Source: Botryotinia globosa (taxonomy: Eukaryota > Ascomycota > Leotiomycetes > Helotiales > Sclerotiniaceae). From it: 64,000 bases of DNA. Where the stretch lies: positions 1 to 64,000 of the forward strand of contig RCSZ01000018.1 in the NCBI GenBank assembly GCA_014898425.1, in the 5' to 3' direction. Numbering within the stretch: position 1 is the first letter of the stretch; each line of letters begins with the position of its first letter. Shown piece after piece: positions 1 to 13,691 of this stretch. The notes under the pieces were generated by a model. That model was not told the DNA's origin. It did no database searches and was given only the letters and a program-made list of their open reading frames with translations. Position numbers and translations under genes: made by a program.

Positions 1-1189
1 AAGAAAACAACATCAGCCCATCAAACCAAGTGTGACCAACCGTCAACCATCAACCATCAACCATCAACCATCAACCATCAACCACCAACCATCCATCATT
101 CATTTATCAATTCCATCACTTCAAACTTACGCCCAAAATATGAATAGAAACATCATCATTGTCGAATCGCAATCCAAGACCTCCAAGACCTCCAAGACCT
201 TCAAGACCTTCAAGACCTTTACACAAACCACATCCTTCATACATCTCCCAACATCAACATCAACTTCTTATACAACTTCTTATACAATATCAACCATCTA
301 CCCAACTTCTCCACTCACGGGAACTCTCCCATGATCATAAAGTCTTAAAGACTCCCCTGCTTCATTTCGCTTCATCCTTGGTCCCTTCTTAAGCCTTTGC
401 TTCTGACCATTCACTGTCTGTCTCGCCTCCCTTCCGTCCCTTGTCCTTGATATCTATTATCGTTCGTTCATTCTTTGCCCATCACATTGTCCGTGTTGGT
501 GGTTCCATCTTTTAAGAATCATTTGAAACACTTCTTCCCTCACCAAACACGACGAGACAAGACAAGACAGACGGCTGAATGCTAGCTCATCACACACACA
601 AATCCATGCCCCCTCGCCCCATCTCATCCCATCCCATCCCCTCCCCTCCCATCCCCTCATTCAATTTGATCAACGCGCGCGCCAGTTTGATACCATTCTT
701 GTATTGTAGCTGAAGCTGGAAATTGATATACAGACAATCACTTTGCTATCATCATCATCATCATATTAATCCTTTTGAATTTTGATACTCCTCTTCTCTT
801 CTCCTCTCTTCTTCTCTCTTCTCCTCTCTTCTTCTCTTCTTTTCTCTCTCTGCTCTCGTCTTGAATTCCCCCACTTGATCTCTTCTCCCTCTTCATTAAC
901 ATGTTTACTATTATTAAATATTTTAATTCTTCCATATTATCACCAATTCATTCCCTTCATTCCATTGTTTTCTTCATCAGGCTTTGATAATCTGTTATCG
1001 CATATCGATACGCTATCATAGCTACCCAAACTATCTAGGTAAGCCCTGTCAATCCAAGAACCTTCCCCTCCGAATACGAGCGAGTATAAGATCGATTGAT
1101 TTTTTTGCTTTTTTCTTCTGCTCTTGCTTTGGAATAATTATGTGAAGCCGAGCTGATATGAATGCACGTTGGTAGATTCCTCCTTAGAT
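1..1189 (+). promoter_or_regulatory. 5' flank and leader of the DUF6594-type gene
   Basis: No convincing protein gene. The stretch holds short tandem repeats (an ACCATCA motif at about 44-92, CCAAGACCT/TCAAGACCT at about 174-220), an ACGACGAGACAAGACAAG purine tract near 550, and a strong CT-rich tract at about 786-870, typical of fungal promoters and leaders. A candidate leader intron runs from GTAAGC at 1039 to TAG at 1175, with a T/C-rich middle and a GCTGAT branch-like site; it would end 14 bases before the chosen ATG. The short open frames here are low-complexity and I do not call them. Confidence 0.45.
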
Positions 1190-3408
1190 ATGGCTGCAAA
1201 ATACAAAACACCAACAGTGGAATCAATCATCGAAGATCCCGAAGATGAATCAAGGGACGATGTAAGGGGTACGGAAAGAGAATTCCAGAGTAGCATAACT
1301 CGTCGTCAACATCGATCAATTCACGATTCCACAATGTCTTCTTCACCCACAAAAGCAAATACGAGTAGGGAAAGAGATAGATCAAGAAGGATGCATAAAT
1401 CTACTTCCAGTGGCAACAGACATTCTGCATCAAAACCAAAACCTAAGCATACAAATGCGAAGCGCGCAAGTGGATCATCTTCAAAAGGAAATGAGATGGA
1501 GGGGCAACGTCTTCGCCAAAGGCCTCCTGTACCACGGAACCGAGATTCAAGTTCATCATCGTCGTCATCGTCAAGCTCTTCGGATGAGAATGAGAATATT
1601 CCTAATCACAAATCGGTCCTTGCTGCTTCAAGAGCAAAATTAACATCACCATCTATGATATCCAATCTAACATCTGTGACTACATCAACCAATAAATCTA
1701 GTAGCTCAAGTGGAAGTAACTCAACCGTAACTCAAGCTTCTATTGCAAAGGGTTTATCCCTAGAAAAAGAAGCTCAGGCTAAAGGAGAGTCTTTCTCACC
1801 AGCTGTACCATCCCCTCCAAATGTGTTCGCCTATTTACAACAAGACTCCGATGAAGAAGAAGATGAAGACGTTGGGGAAGTCAGGGAAGATGAAGCAGAG
1901 GGCAAAAAGGTGGAGACACAAGAAGATACCTCTAAATGGTTGATTGACCATGGCGGTAAAAGCTTCACCCCAATATCACGTCCACATACTCCAGAGGAAC
2001 ATCCAAGTGGTCCTTCATCCGTCTCAAGTAGTCTTCACAGTGATGATTTCTCAGCACCAGAAGCCGATATCGACACAGATAGGAGTACGTCACCAGAAAG
2101 AAGTGTGAGTGGTCGAGAAAATCTACGAGTCACCACGAATTCAAAAGATGCGTCAGTCAAATTAGCGTCTCAAATGGCAGCTGCCAATCAACGACAAAAT
2201 TATTACGGAGCAGCTCCGTCATTTGGAACACCAAAGACCCATCATCGCACAGACAGTAACCCACTCTCTCCCGCTGATCTTGAGACACCTCGCAATCCAC
2301 ATCCACCCAAGCATACACTCCAATCTCAGATTGACCCGACTATCACAGGCTATGAACTCCTCGCTTCTCGCTTGTCAGCATCTTCCCATTCCGGTTCCGG
2401 CTCTGATACAGTAGTGGAAGATCGTATCAAGCCCATGTATCGAAAATTCGAAGCACTCAATCATCGTCTTCTCCTTCATCTTCAAGATGAGATAAGCGAA
2501 CTGGAAGAACAATTACAAAGATTGGATAAAGCCGATACTGAATCTAGAAGATTACGACATACTGGTAATGGAAATTTCGGAGTGGATGTGATTCCTGCAT
2601 CGAGAAGAGCAAGTGAACAAATGGGTGGTGATTTACAGTGGCACAAAATGGATGTTCTGGGGAGGATCGGTTACAAATTGGCTCAATACAGTCAGCACTC
2701 CTCACTATCCCTACCTTGCCCCATACCCCACACATTCCCCCATACTAACCTCATTCAGATCAAACTCTCACCTCGTTCCACTCTCTTCAATCACTTCCTC
2801 CCGCTGCTCCACCGGATATTAGCCATTATCGAGAATACCTTCAAACCGCCCGTCCCATAACCGAAGTGGAAACTAGATTCTTAGATCCAAAAGTTGAGGA
2901 TGATTTAGTTTCAGTTGCTTCTGGATCTTCTGGGTTTAGAAGTCAAGGTCGTCATCGAAATGGAGATCAATTTATTCGTCACAAACGTTCATTACCATCA
3001 TCAATATCAGATAGTAGTGATGATGATCGTCCAATTGAGAGAACACCCACCAGTAGCGCTGTCGACTCACCTCTTCATCCACCACCTCATTTAGCGCATG
3101 ATCATCTTGGAGTGGGAAACACAATTTCTCATGCAGAAGATTTCCCCACTTTGGCATGTGCAATAGCTCTCAGTATCTTCATACCGATCCTGACTTTCGC
3201 AACCATCCCAACATTCCTAGGTAGAATGACGGTGGTTTGTTTGGTAGGATCGGGTGTTGTAGGAGCACTTGTACAAAGTGGATTTATTGGCCTCAATGAT
3301 GTCATTGAAAGTATCAAGGGTTTGAAAGGTTCACAAAGACGAGAAGGATTGGTCTGTGTGGGGGCTTACTTGGGATGTATGGGGGTGCTTGCAGGGGTTG
3401 TTGGGTAA
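1190..3408 (+). CDS. DUF6594-like fungal membrane protein
   Basis: Two exons, 1190-2690 and 2759-3408; the 68-bp intron starts GTCAGC, has a CTAAC branch site and ends TTCAG. The join is in phase and gives 716 aa. The long frame also runs open through the intron, which would give a false C-terminus. Residues 1-380 are Ser-rich and low complexity (poly-Ser, acidic EEEDED). A GYELLASRLS motif lies near residue 387 and MYRKFEALNHRLLLHLQDE near 416-434, followed by a Glu-rich helix; this is the layout of the DUF6594 family. The spliced region reads YNQTLTSFHSLQSLPP, also typical. The C-terminus holds about three hydrophobic segments (roughly 628-675 and 693-716), so it is probably an integral membrane protein. 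Function is unknown. ATG 1190 is used because the frame upstream has only a TTG. Confidence 0.8.
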
Positions 3409-4460
3409 TGAATCCTTTTGTGTGTGTTCTGGAAGGCATCAGGATGTTGTGATGCGATATTCGATTTCTTCTCGGTTATTTTTCGCATTCGAATATTCCA
3501 ATTTGCATGACGACCTCTGGCCAACAAGTCTGCACGGGAAGACAAGAGCTCTCCATAGATTGAGTTACGGTGTGCCGAATAACTTTTACTCGGTCAGGAT
3601 CTATTTTCTGGATTTCATATCGACTTTGCGTGGTCTAGTTTTGTTTATTTCACTCGGCTCGCTTGGTTTGACCGGATTTCACGTCTACATGATACCCTTT
3701 CTTCTACTTTATCTCGGCCGGTTTTGGGAATTGATGATTTGGCGCTCTGGCTTTGATTCAGTCACTCGGTTTCTCAGATTTTCGGATATGTTCTATTTTC
3801 TTCTCTCTTCTTCTCTTCTTCTCTTCTCTTGCATTCTCTCATTTCTTTTGAAATGGATCTTCTGGATTGCATTGCCCTTTTCAAGGGTCGGTGTAGGAAA
3901 TCCTGTTACGCAATCAATGAAAGGTTGTACTATGCTATACTAGGGTATCAGAGTACGTACGATAGGGAGATGCTCGCGATTACGGTTGCGATTGTTAGTG
4001 TGGCTGCAATGGAGTTCTTGTAGTGTATTCTATGGTGTATTGATATGTATGTGTTTTGGTTGTGAATGGGGTTTTGGGAGGTGGAATTTTTGTGGGGAAT
4101 TTGTTTGATGGATTTGTATGATGGATGGATGTGATGGATGGATAGGGGTATGAGTATGAGAGGAGTATTGAGTATTTGGAATTTCTGCAATGGGCGATAG
4201 GGAATGGGAATTCGGGTTCGGATTTGGGCTTTAGGATTTCAGATTTGGATTTGAGATTTGAACTTTGGGATTTTAGAGTTGGATAGGAAATTGGATTTGG
4301 GGATTTGAGATTTAAGCTTTTGGGATTGGAGATAAGGATTGGAAATTTCTTGTATGTGTATGCAAATGTATATCTATATCTATATGTATGTAACTTACAT
4401 GTATGTATACATAGGTACCTATCTATATAAGAGTTCTTATCCTACTCATAGTACATATAA
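3409..4460. other. 3' flank passing into AT-rich DNA
   Basis: No supported gene. Ordinary composition continues to about 4050. It is followed by G/T-rich imperfect repeats of GGATTTGAGATTTG type (about 4210-4340) and then a steep fall in GC. A short pyrimidine tract lies near 3800-3850. Open frames here have neither codon bias nor recognisable domains. Confidence 0.5.
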
Positions 4461-6785
4461 CGCTTTTCCCGTTAAAACACTTAATTATTCAGTTTTTCAT
4501 ATCTTTAATCATTTATTATTATATATAATAAAATATAAAGTTTTATTATAAAATGACCTGAAATTATTACTCAAAAAATGATTGAAAAATATATGAGGTA
4601 TTTTAATATTTTTGAATAATATTTTTAAAAAATTAAATTAAAAGTTTAATAAGAGTTTAATAAAAGTTTAATAAGAGTTTAATAAAAGTTTAATAAAAGT
4701 TTAATAAATAATTTTTAAATAATTTTTAAATAATTTTTAAATGATTTTTAAATAATTTTTAAATAATTTTTAAATGATTTTTAAATAATTTTTAAATAAT
4801 TTTTAAATAATTTTTAAATAATTTTTAAATAATTTTTAAATAATTTTTAAATAATTTTTAAATAATTTTTAAATAATTTTTAAATAATTTTTTTATTTCA
4901 TATAGAAAAAGTATGTTGTAAATTGTAAATTGTAAATTATAAATTGTAAATTATAAATTGTAAATTATAAATTATAAATTGTAAATTATAAATTATAAAT
5001 TATAAGTTTAATAACTTTTTTTAGTTATATAGTACTAGGACACAGCTATTCATCAGCCAGATTTTACCCGGGAATCTACTAATACTAACCCTTTATTCAA
5101 TCTTATTTATTCAATCAAATTTTTAGTATTTTAATATAAAATTCTCATAATCTCTTGATGGATTCGTAGAAGCAAGTCAAGTTTTTTTGTACTCATGTAT
5201 TATGTAATCATATATCTCTATAACCATAGCAAATTTGTCAATTGATATACATAAGGTTCCCTCTGATTGGTTATAAATAATGTGCGAAACTTTCTATTGG
5301 TTAGAGTTTAGTTTTTTTGACTGAATAAAAGAGGAAACTTTATAGAAATATTTTAATTTAATATATAACCTTAAAAAAATTAATAAAATGAAATAAAAAG
5401 ATACATTTTTATCAATTAGAATTCAAGAAATCGATTGATATAATTCTTTTTGAATTATCTCAAAAATTCAAATTTATATTAATTATTAAAATATTAGAAT
5501 AATAAAAGATTAAATATTAAAAGCGATTTATTATTTGAATATATTGAAATATTTTAATAATAAATATAAATTCTAATTTTTGAAATAATTTAAAAATAAT
5601 TATATAAATTGATTCTTTGAATTCTAATTAATAATAAAATATTTTTTTATTTTATTTTATTAATTTCTTTAAGATTGTATATTGAATTGAATAATTTTTT
5701 ATATAAATTAAAGATAGAAATTGAATAAAAAAGAAAAAAGTAGTAATCATATATAAGAGACTAAGAGCTTTCAAATAATACATTTTTTATATTACTAGCT
5801 TCAAAACTGAGGTTTTTATAAAGAATTGAAGTTGAAATAGTATAAATATAATTAAAGCTTATATAATCAATTAAAAGAGGTTTACATTGAATATAGCTGA
5901 TCTAATATTAATAAAAATTATTTTAATGTTATAGTTTTTATAATTCAGTAGTATAATTAATAATCTGATGTGAAATGACCTACTAAAATCTAAATAAAAT
6001 TAAAAAATCTGGATACAATTAAAAATCTAAATAAAAAAAGATAAATCAATTTCGTTTGCAAGCTTTCAATAAAATTTCTTTTTTAGATTTTTATAATTAT
6101 AAATATATTTATATAATACTTTCTCAAAAAGCAAGGGGTCCGGAGACTCGCAGGCTCCTAATAATATAATAATCTGTATATAAAAAGAAAATTATTCAAA
6201 AAAGATTTTATATTAAAATTTAAATATTAGTATATTTCTTTTCAAAAATCCTAAAATAAATTTTAAAATTATAATAATATTAATAATAATAAATACTTTC
6301 TAATAATATAATATCTTTTATAATAAAATTATAGTTTATATTATTTTATATAATATAATTTTTCTTTTCAAGATTTCTATAAATATATTATACAAATTAT
6401 AGAATTTTTTTTTGCTTCAAATAAAAATCTATTTTTAGAATTTATACTAAATATTCTTTATAAATCTTAATAAAATAACTACAATTCCTTATATAAATAA
6501 ATTATTATTATTTATAACTAAACCTTGAATATAACAAGGATTGAAAGTTTAAAGGTTAGTCTTTATAAAGATTAAAGAAATAAAAGAAAAAGCTTCTATA
6601 AATCCATAGTCTGAAAAATTCTTTTTCCTTAATGGCTAGTATATATATGTATAATAATATATATAATTTATATAATGATTTTGTAGCTCCAGCTTTTAAC
6701 ATTAGTATGCTAGTTATTTGTTATAATATAAGTCTTTATTTTATTTTTTATATTAGCTTTTATTCTTATAAATAAGTTATTATTT
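4461..6785. repeat. AT-rich RIP-like block with tandem repeats
   Basis: Very AT-rich and gene-free. It contains an 11-bp satellite (AAATAATTTTT, with a TGATTTTT variant) at about 4690-4890 and a TAAATTGTAAAT/TAAATTATAAAT array at about 4915-5005. A less degraded pocket at about 5030-5100 includes ACCCGGGAATC. From about 5725 to 6163 lies one end of the inverted-repeat transposon family found again at 13207-17241. I see no intact coding sequence. Confidence 0.7.
5725..6163 (-). mobile_element. Partial copy of the long-TIR transposon family
   Basis: This stretch repeats the right half of the element at 16600-17241 in the same orientation, including the AAATTTCTTTTTTAGATTTT and GCTTTCAAATAATA motifs. 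It ends in the terminal signature GGGTCCGGAGACTCGCAGG, a mutated form of GGGGCTCGCAGGCCCC. Most differences from the other copies are C/T or G/A. There is no inverted partner close by, so it is a truncated or solo end. Confidence 0.7.
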
Positions 6786-6935
6786 TGTCACGGCGCCAAC
6801 TACGTTGCCTTCGTGCCTTAGACACGAACCCTTAGCGTGCCCTTAGCATGCCCTACTTCCTATAATAAAGCCTCAACCTTTTATAGCACTTAGAATCCTT
6901 ATAATATAATATAAGTCTTTACCTGTATCCTGATA
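6786..6935 (+). repeat. 5' LTR of the Gypsy element
   Basis: 150-bp direct repeat. It keeps CpG-containing sequence (CACGGCGCCAACTACG), whereas the 3' LTR has lost it. In the first 24 aligned bases there are 11 differences, all C to T or G to A from this copy to the other. Confidence 0.9.
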
Positions 6936-9900
6936 GTTTATATCATCTATTTAGAAATTATTATAGCTTTATTTTCAAGATACTTGTTCAAATTATACTC
7001 TGATCATTCCAACTATTCTAATTCTATAAGAGTTATAATTCAATTGTATTGATTGAACCCATTATTGATTTATTATAAATAATTTTGCTATTTTTTAATA
7101 AAATTATTTAATTATATTAAAATATATTTATATTGATCTATTATTAAGAACTTTATAAAAATGTTTTGTAGTTATAAAAGTATTTTAGAAATAGTCAATT
7201 AAATAATTGTATTTAATCTATTCCTACAATTCCTTTTCTTGAATTATATCATTGATTTTATTAAAACTAATATTTCTTTATTTATAGATTTATTTAATAA
7301 TCTAAATATTATATATTTCGTAATTGTTTAAACTGTATTTATTTTGATTAAAACAATCATAATTTTATTATAAAATTAAGCTGTTATAGTATATATCCAA
7401 GCTAACAAAGCTTAATTATAGATTGCTAAATGATAAGATATAATTGAGATACTAAAGATTGTTGTTTATAATAACTTAGAAACTCCACCTTATTAAAAAC
7501 ATTTCATTTTCTCTAAGAAATTCAATAATAATAAATAAAATATTATAAAGTATTAGAATCAATATATAGTATTTTGTAATATAATTAATTAATATTTAAT
7601 TATAAATTATAAAAACAAATCAAAATTCCAATAAATTATATTTTTTGTTAGTTTACTCTTTAGCTTGATTTATACAAATAATTAAATATATTTCGATATA
7701 ATTATAAATAACTCATACAATTTCAATTTTTAGCCCTTTAAATGATATATTATAATAAGCATTTGGGATAAATTAAATAAATAATATCAAATTCTTAATT
7801 TTTTACAAAAGGCTTTTATAGATTATAATAAATATAAGAAAAAAAAAATTATTTAGTAATTTCATTACTGAATTCAAATAATTTGCTATTAAATATAGGA
7901 AAACCATTAAATAATAAATTATTGATCTCAAGCTTAAGATTTTATAAAAATTGATTAATATTTTAATTAATTATTCTAATAAATTCTTTATTATTAATAT
8001 TAATATGTAAATAATCTAATAGCAAGATATTTATAATGATTTAGAAGAGAAAACTTACTTTAATAACTAATATAAAAATCAGGGTATTAATTTCAGTTAT
8101 AAATAATTGAGATACTATAATAGAAAGCTAATTCCAATTATAGCTCCTCTTATATTAAAGCTATTTGATGACTTTATATAATTAGATATTATTCGATAAG
8201 ATTAGCATTCTCTATTCTACTATATTTGAAAATAATATTTTAATCTTGGCCTTTATTTTTATTATAAAAAACCTGATTATATTAAGAATAATTATAATGA
8301 GAAACAAACTAATAATATAAAATATAATATTAATATTAATATAGAATACAATCCTTATATTAATTATTTCCCTATAATTAATTAATATTAGAACTTTAGA
8401 TAATATTATAATATTGTTAATTCCTTATATCAAAGCCTATTTCTATCTATTAATCATTTCTCAACTATATTATTATATTATACTTTATTAATTCTCTTTA
8501 GTTTTATTTAAAAACTTAATCTGAGAGAATATATTAAAGAATTTATTTATTCAAAGAAAAATGAAAATTCAATTTTTTAATCTAATATATCAAAAGATTA
8601 ATCTTGATTTATAATTATAAATCAAAATCCTTTATAGGAAATTTATCTTTATAAATTAGAAGATCAATTATATTTAAGGATCCTTTATATTTTAAAATAA
8701 TAAATAGCAAATTTCTTAAAATCTCAACAAAGATTTCCCTTATATTTAATATAATTATTCTGCTTATTAATCTTATAAATAATGAAATTATAAGCTATAA
8801 TTTTATCAATAAAAAAGTTATCTTTAAACTCCAAATATCTATATACTTTTTTCTTTATATCTATTATCTATTTCTAATTAATAGAAAGTCTTTCAATATC
8901 CTTTTTCAATATATATTTCTAAATATATAAATCAATAATTATTAGGAAATCAATTTGTTTTATATTATTACTTTATTAATTATAAATCTAATAATCCTTA
9001 ATCTTTTTTAATTTCAATACTATAATTTTATTATTGATTAATTAATAATAATACTCAAGTTTGTATTTCTATATTATTTGAAATATTATTATCCTATTAA
9101 TATTATAATAATTATTATTCCTAATATATTTAATAATTATAAAATAATTTTGTTAAAAAATAACAAAGTTATATTAATCGATTTCAAATTATTTTTATAA
9201 AAACTTATTTCGAAACTAGTTTTTTTAAAAGATATTATTAATAAAAGCTTTAAAATTAAATTCTTATTATTTCAAGATTAATTAATAATCCTTGAATTTA
9301 TTAAAACTCCGAATATTCAAAGGAATTCCAATATTATTAATTTCAAAATATCTAATAAAAATTTCTATCATATTTATTATATTAATAATAAAGCGAATAT
9401 TTGAGCTAGAATAATTCTTAATCAGCTATTCTTAAAATCAATTTTAGCTCGATTTATTGTTAATTCCAGAAAATATAGGAGATTACTACAAAACTAAAAT
9501 ACTCTATCTTTATTATTATTATTATTATTAAATCCCTTAAATAAATCGTTTGATATTATATAAAATATTTACTTTGAAATATAAAATATAAAGTTCTTTA
9601 TAATTAATAGTTTTATATAATTCTATAAGAATAATGATATTTATATTACAAAAATATTCTAAAATAAATTGAATAAAGTTTGTAATTTATATTATATAAT
9701 AATTAAGGATTCTATTTAATTATATTGAGACTTGATAAATAATAATATTAATAAGTTTATAAAAAAGATAGATTAATTTATTCTTTTTATATTAAAGATT
9801 CAAAATAAACTACTTCCCTAACTTTATAATCTATATTCAGGATTTCTATTCTTTTTTATTAATAAATTTTTATTACAATATTTATAGGATTATAAGATTA

Positions 9901-12772
9901 AGATTATATTAAATAAAAAATCATTATATAATAAAAACTATTCAATATTTTTAATTAAACTTTAAATTGTTTGTAAATAATTTAATAATAATCTGAACAA
10001 AAGATTTATTTGAGAATCTTGTTTTTAATTGATTACTTTACTCCTTTTAATTATTAAATTAAAAAAAGATATTCCGATTTATTAAAACTATTAGAATCTA
10101 AATAATATTATTATTAAAAACTAATACCTTTTACTATTAATTAAAGAAACTCTTAATATTTTATATTATATTAAAATTTATATCAAATTTAATATTATCA
10201 TTATTTTCAATAAATTACGAATTATAAAAAATTATAAGTGAAAAACTGCTTTTATTATATATTTCAATCTATTCAAATTATTAATAATATTCTTTGAACT
10301 TTATAATATATTAATTTTATTTTAGAATTGTATTAATTATATTCTCTTTAATCTTTTAAATAGAATTTATATAATATATTTGAATAATATTTTGATTTAT
10401 TCTAAAAATATTATAAATTATAAAGAATATATCTATAAGATTATTCAATAACTAATTAATATTAGATTATAAATTAATATTAATAAATATGAATTCAAAA
10501 TAAAAAGAATCAAATATCTTAATTTGATTATTATTTTAAAAGATATAAAAATAAATCTGGAGAAAATTAATATTATATTTAATTAGAAATTATTGATTAA
10601 ATTTAAAGATCTTTAATATTTGCTTAAATTTGCTAATTTTTATTAATGTTTTATTTACAATTTTTCTAAGATTATAGAGTCTCTCGATCACTTTTTGAAA
10701 AAAAAAAAGATATAGAGCTAGGATTCTAAATAAAAGTATGCTTTTATAATACTAAAAACACTTTCTCCTTTATTCCAATCCTTATTATATTTGATTATTA
10801 TTGTTATATAGTTATTAAAACCACTATTTTTGATTGAATTATAAGTGATATTCTTTTGTAATATAATAATAAGGAATATCTATATCTAATAGTATATTTT
10901 TTATTAAAATATAATATTATTGAATACAATTATGAGATTTATAATAAAAAACTTCTAGCGATTATAAAATCATTAAAGAAATAAAGATCAGAATTATATA
11001 GTATTTAGGAATTATTCGAAATCATTATTGGTTATAAGAATCTTGAATACTTTATATTAATAAAGATATTAAATCAATGATAAACTAAATAAATTAAATT
11101 CTTATCGAGATTTAATTTTCATATTATATATTGATTTAATTATAAGATTATTTGCTTCAATACTTTAAATTATAAAACTAAAAATTATTTAGTATATATC
11201 AATCCTAATAATAATCGAATCAAAAACTATTTATAAATAATTCTTTTAAAACGAATATTCGATATTATTATATTTAAGGATATTATTTAATAAATAAATA
11301 GCGATTTAGATCTAATTATAATCTTAATAAATATAATTATCTTTGATATTAATAAATTAATTAACAATCTTATCAATAAAGTATATAGATTATTTAAATT
11401 AATTATAATTATATATATAATACTTCAAAACCCTTTTATTTGCTATTAGTTATTAGATATTCTAAAGGATCTTTAAATAATTTTATAAGATTATAGATTA
11501 ATAAATAATAAGATTTTTTATTGTAATTATTTCTTTATTTATTTTTTGCTGAATTTCGTATATAAATTATATATTGTATATATTTAATTGAATTAATTAG
11601 ATATTCAGATTATATTAAAACTATTGATTTTATCTTTTATATAATATTCCTAATAATATTATATTTAATAAAGACTTTCAATTTATCTCTAAATTCTAAA
11701 AATATTTATTCAAATATTTATTAATCACTTTGAAATAATCTTTCTTATTTCATTTTAAATCTAATAATCAAATAAAAAGAGTTAATATTATAATTAAATA
11801 ATACCTTTATATTTTTATAAATTTTTATTAAAACAATTAATCTAATTAACTTCTATTTATAAAATTTATATTAAATAATATTATATCAGAAACTATTAAT
11901 ATATCCCTGTTTTTTATCAATTATAATTATTATCTATATTTTGAAATTAAATTATTTATATTAATTCTATCAAATCTATTATATCAAAGAAAATAAAAGT
12001 TTCTCAAAATCAATAAGATTATAGATAGATTTGATTTCATTCTAATTAAACTCAAAACACTTATAGCTTAATCGATTTAGAAATATAAAAATTATATTAA
12101 TAGAATTTATATTAATATTTCTTTTTATAAAAAAGATAATAAGATATAGGTTAATGTAAAGAATATGAAAATCAATTATTCAATAAAAAAATAAAAAAAT
12201 AGGATAATCTTTACAAAATCCTTAAAGTTTATAAACAGATCTATTTATTACAATTCCCAGCTAATTTCAAGATTTTCTTAATATTTCATAATTTATTATT
12301 TCAATTATTTCATTACTTATTAGAATTATTAGATCAAGATATTATTAATATTATTGAATTATATAAAAATTAAAATCAAATTCTTAAAAAAGATAACTAA
12401 ATATATAAAAAAATTAAACGATAGAAATTCGAAGAGATTTTTGATTATTATAATAAATATAATTTTCATTATTATATCAAATAAAAGCATTATTTATTAT
12501 TATAATAATTAGCTAAAAATCTCCAAGACTAAAAGAGAATGATTATTATATTTCATTTAATATATTTAAACAAACCAAATCTATTTATATAAATTAGATT
12601 TAAAAAGCTTATTATTTCAAATACTATTATATTAGGAATAACTTTTAAACAGGGATTAAACAAATCAAAGAAGATCTGCTAATTAACTATTGCTTATAAT
12701 TTTATTGAAAAATAGCAAAATTAGTTTGTATCTTAGCTTATTTGGGATAAGTAAGCTTTAAGGGGAGGGTAT

Positions 12773-12922
12773 TATTATAATACCAATTATATTGTCTTTA
12801 TATCTTAAGTATAAACCCTTAGTGTACTTTTAGTATACCCTATTTTCTATAATAGAACCTCAATCTTTCATAGCACTTAGAATTCTTATGATATAATATA
12901 AGTCTTTATCTGTACCCTGACA
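12773..12922 (+). repeat. 3' LTR of the Gypsy element
   Basis: 150-bp direct repeat starting TATTATAATACC, the mutated form of TGTCACGGCGCC, and ending CCTGACA. It follows the polypurine tract directly. Confidence 0.9.
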
Positions 12923-13206
12923 TATTCAATGTATTTTAAACTGTTTGTAAAATATTTTTAAATTTCTGTTTAAAATATTTTGTTTTGCTTTTATTTATTG
13001 TGATATTTAAAAACATTTCAAAAATATAAATTTTTAAATGCTATCAAATATATTTAATAGAATTAAGATTAGAATTATAAGAAGGCTAGAGATTGATTAA
13101 AGGAATATTTTTAATTTTTAATTATTCTCGTATTTTATTCGTTCGATATATGGGAATATTATTCTATATAAATTGATATTTTTTATTGAATCTCTTTGAA
13201 ATAGAA

Positions 13207-13515
13207 ACCAGGGGCCTGCGAGCCCCCGGACCCCTTGCTTTTTGAGAAAGTATTATATAATTATATTTATTATTATAAAAATCTAAAAAAGAAATTTTAT
13301 TGAAAGCTTGCAGGCGAAGTCGGTTTACCTCATTATATTACTTTTTTTTATTTTTATTCATATTTTTCATTTTTATTTATATATTTCATTCTTATTCATA
13401 TTTTTCATTTTTATTTATATTTTTTATTTTTATTTATATTTTTTATTTTTATTTATATTTTAATGAGTTACTTCACTTCGAATTATTAATTATATTACTG
13501 AATTACAAAAGCTAC
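13207..13515 (+). mobile_element. Truncated end of the long-TIR transposon family
   Basis: Starts CAGGGGCCTGCGAGCCCC and matches the first ~300 bp of the next copy at 13516, including a T/A-rich pyrimidine stretch and GAATTATTAATTATATTACT. It is cut short where the second copy begins (AGCTAC|TAGGGGCC), so the second copy probably inserted into it or arose by duplication. Confidence 0.65.
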
Positions 13516-13656
13516 TAGGGGCCTGCGAGCCCCCGAACCCCTTGCTTTTTGAAAAAGTATTATATAATTATATTTATTATTATAAAAATCTAAAAAAGAA
13601 ATTTTATTGAAAACTTACAAACAAAATCGGTTTATTTTATTATATTACTTTTTCTT

Positions 13657-13691
<35 letters not shown>

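Larger units (their letters stand above)
6786..12922 (+). mobile_element. Ty3/Gypsy LTR retrotransposon, RIP-degraded
   Basis: Two direct repeats of exactly 150 bp bound it: 6786-6935 (TGTCACGGCGCC...) and 12773-12922 (...CCCTGACA). Five-base flanks TATTT (6781-6785) and TATTC (12923-12927) are a target-site duplication with one C/T change. A polypurine tract AAGGGGAGGG ends just before the 3' LTR. On the + strand the reverse-transcriptase core is still readable at about 10371-10412, with YLNNILIY in place of the family's YLDD box, and an RNase H segment YKNLEYF ... FLSRFNFHIIY lies at about 11033-11130. Many stop codons and a very high AT content make it dead. Order RT then RNase H with a downstream region long enough for integrase fits Ty3/Gypsy; no integrase motif was identified. 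Confidence 0.9.

Noticed and set aside
2691..2860. Unspliced C-terminus of the DUF6594-like protein
   Set aside because: Splicing at 2691-2758 restores a family-like sequence and the second exon in phase.
3356..3943. 195-codon frame after the DUF6594-like gene
   Set aside because: Starts inside the upstream gene in another frame and shows no family features.
7000..12700. A functional Gag-Pol in the first Gypsy element
   Set aside because: Catalytic motif mutated to YLNN and stop codons throughout; the element is a relic.
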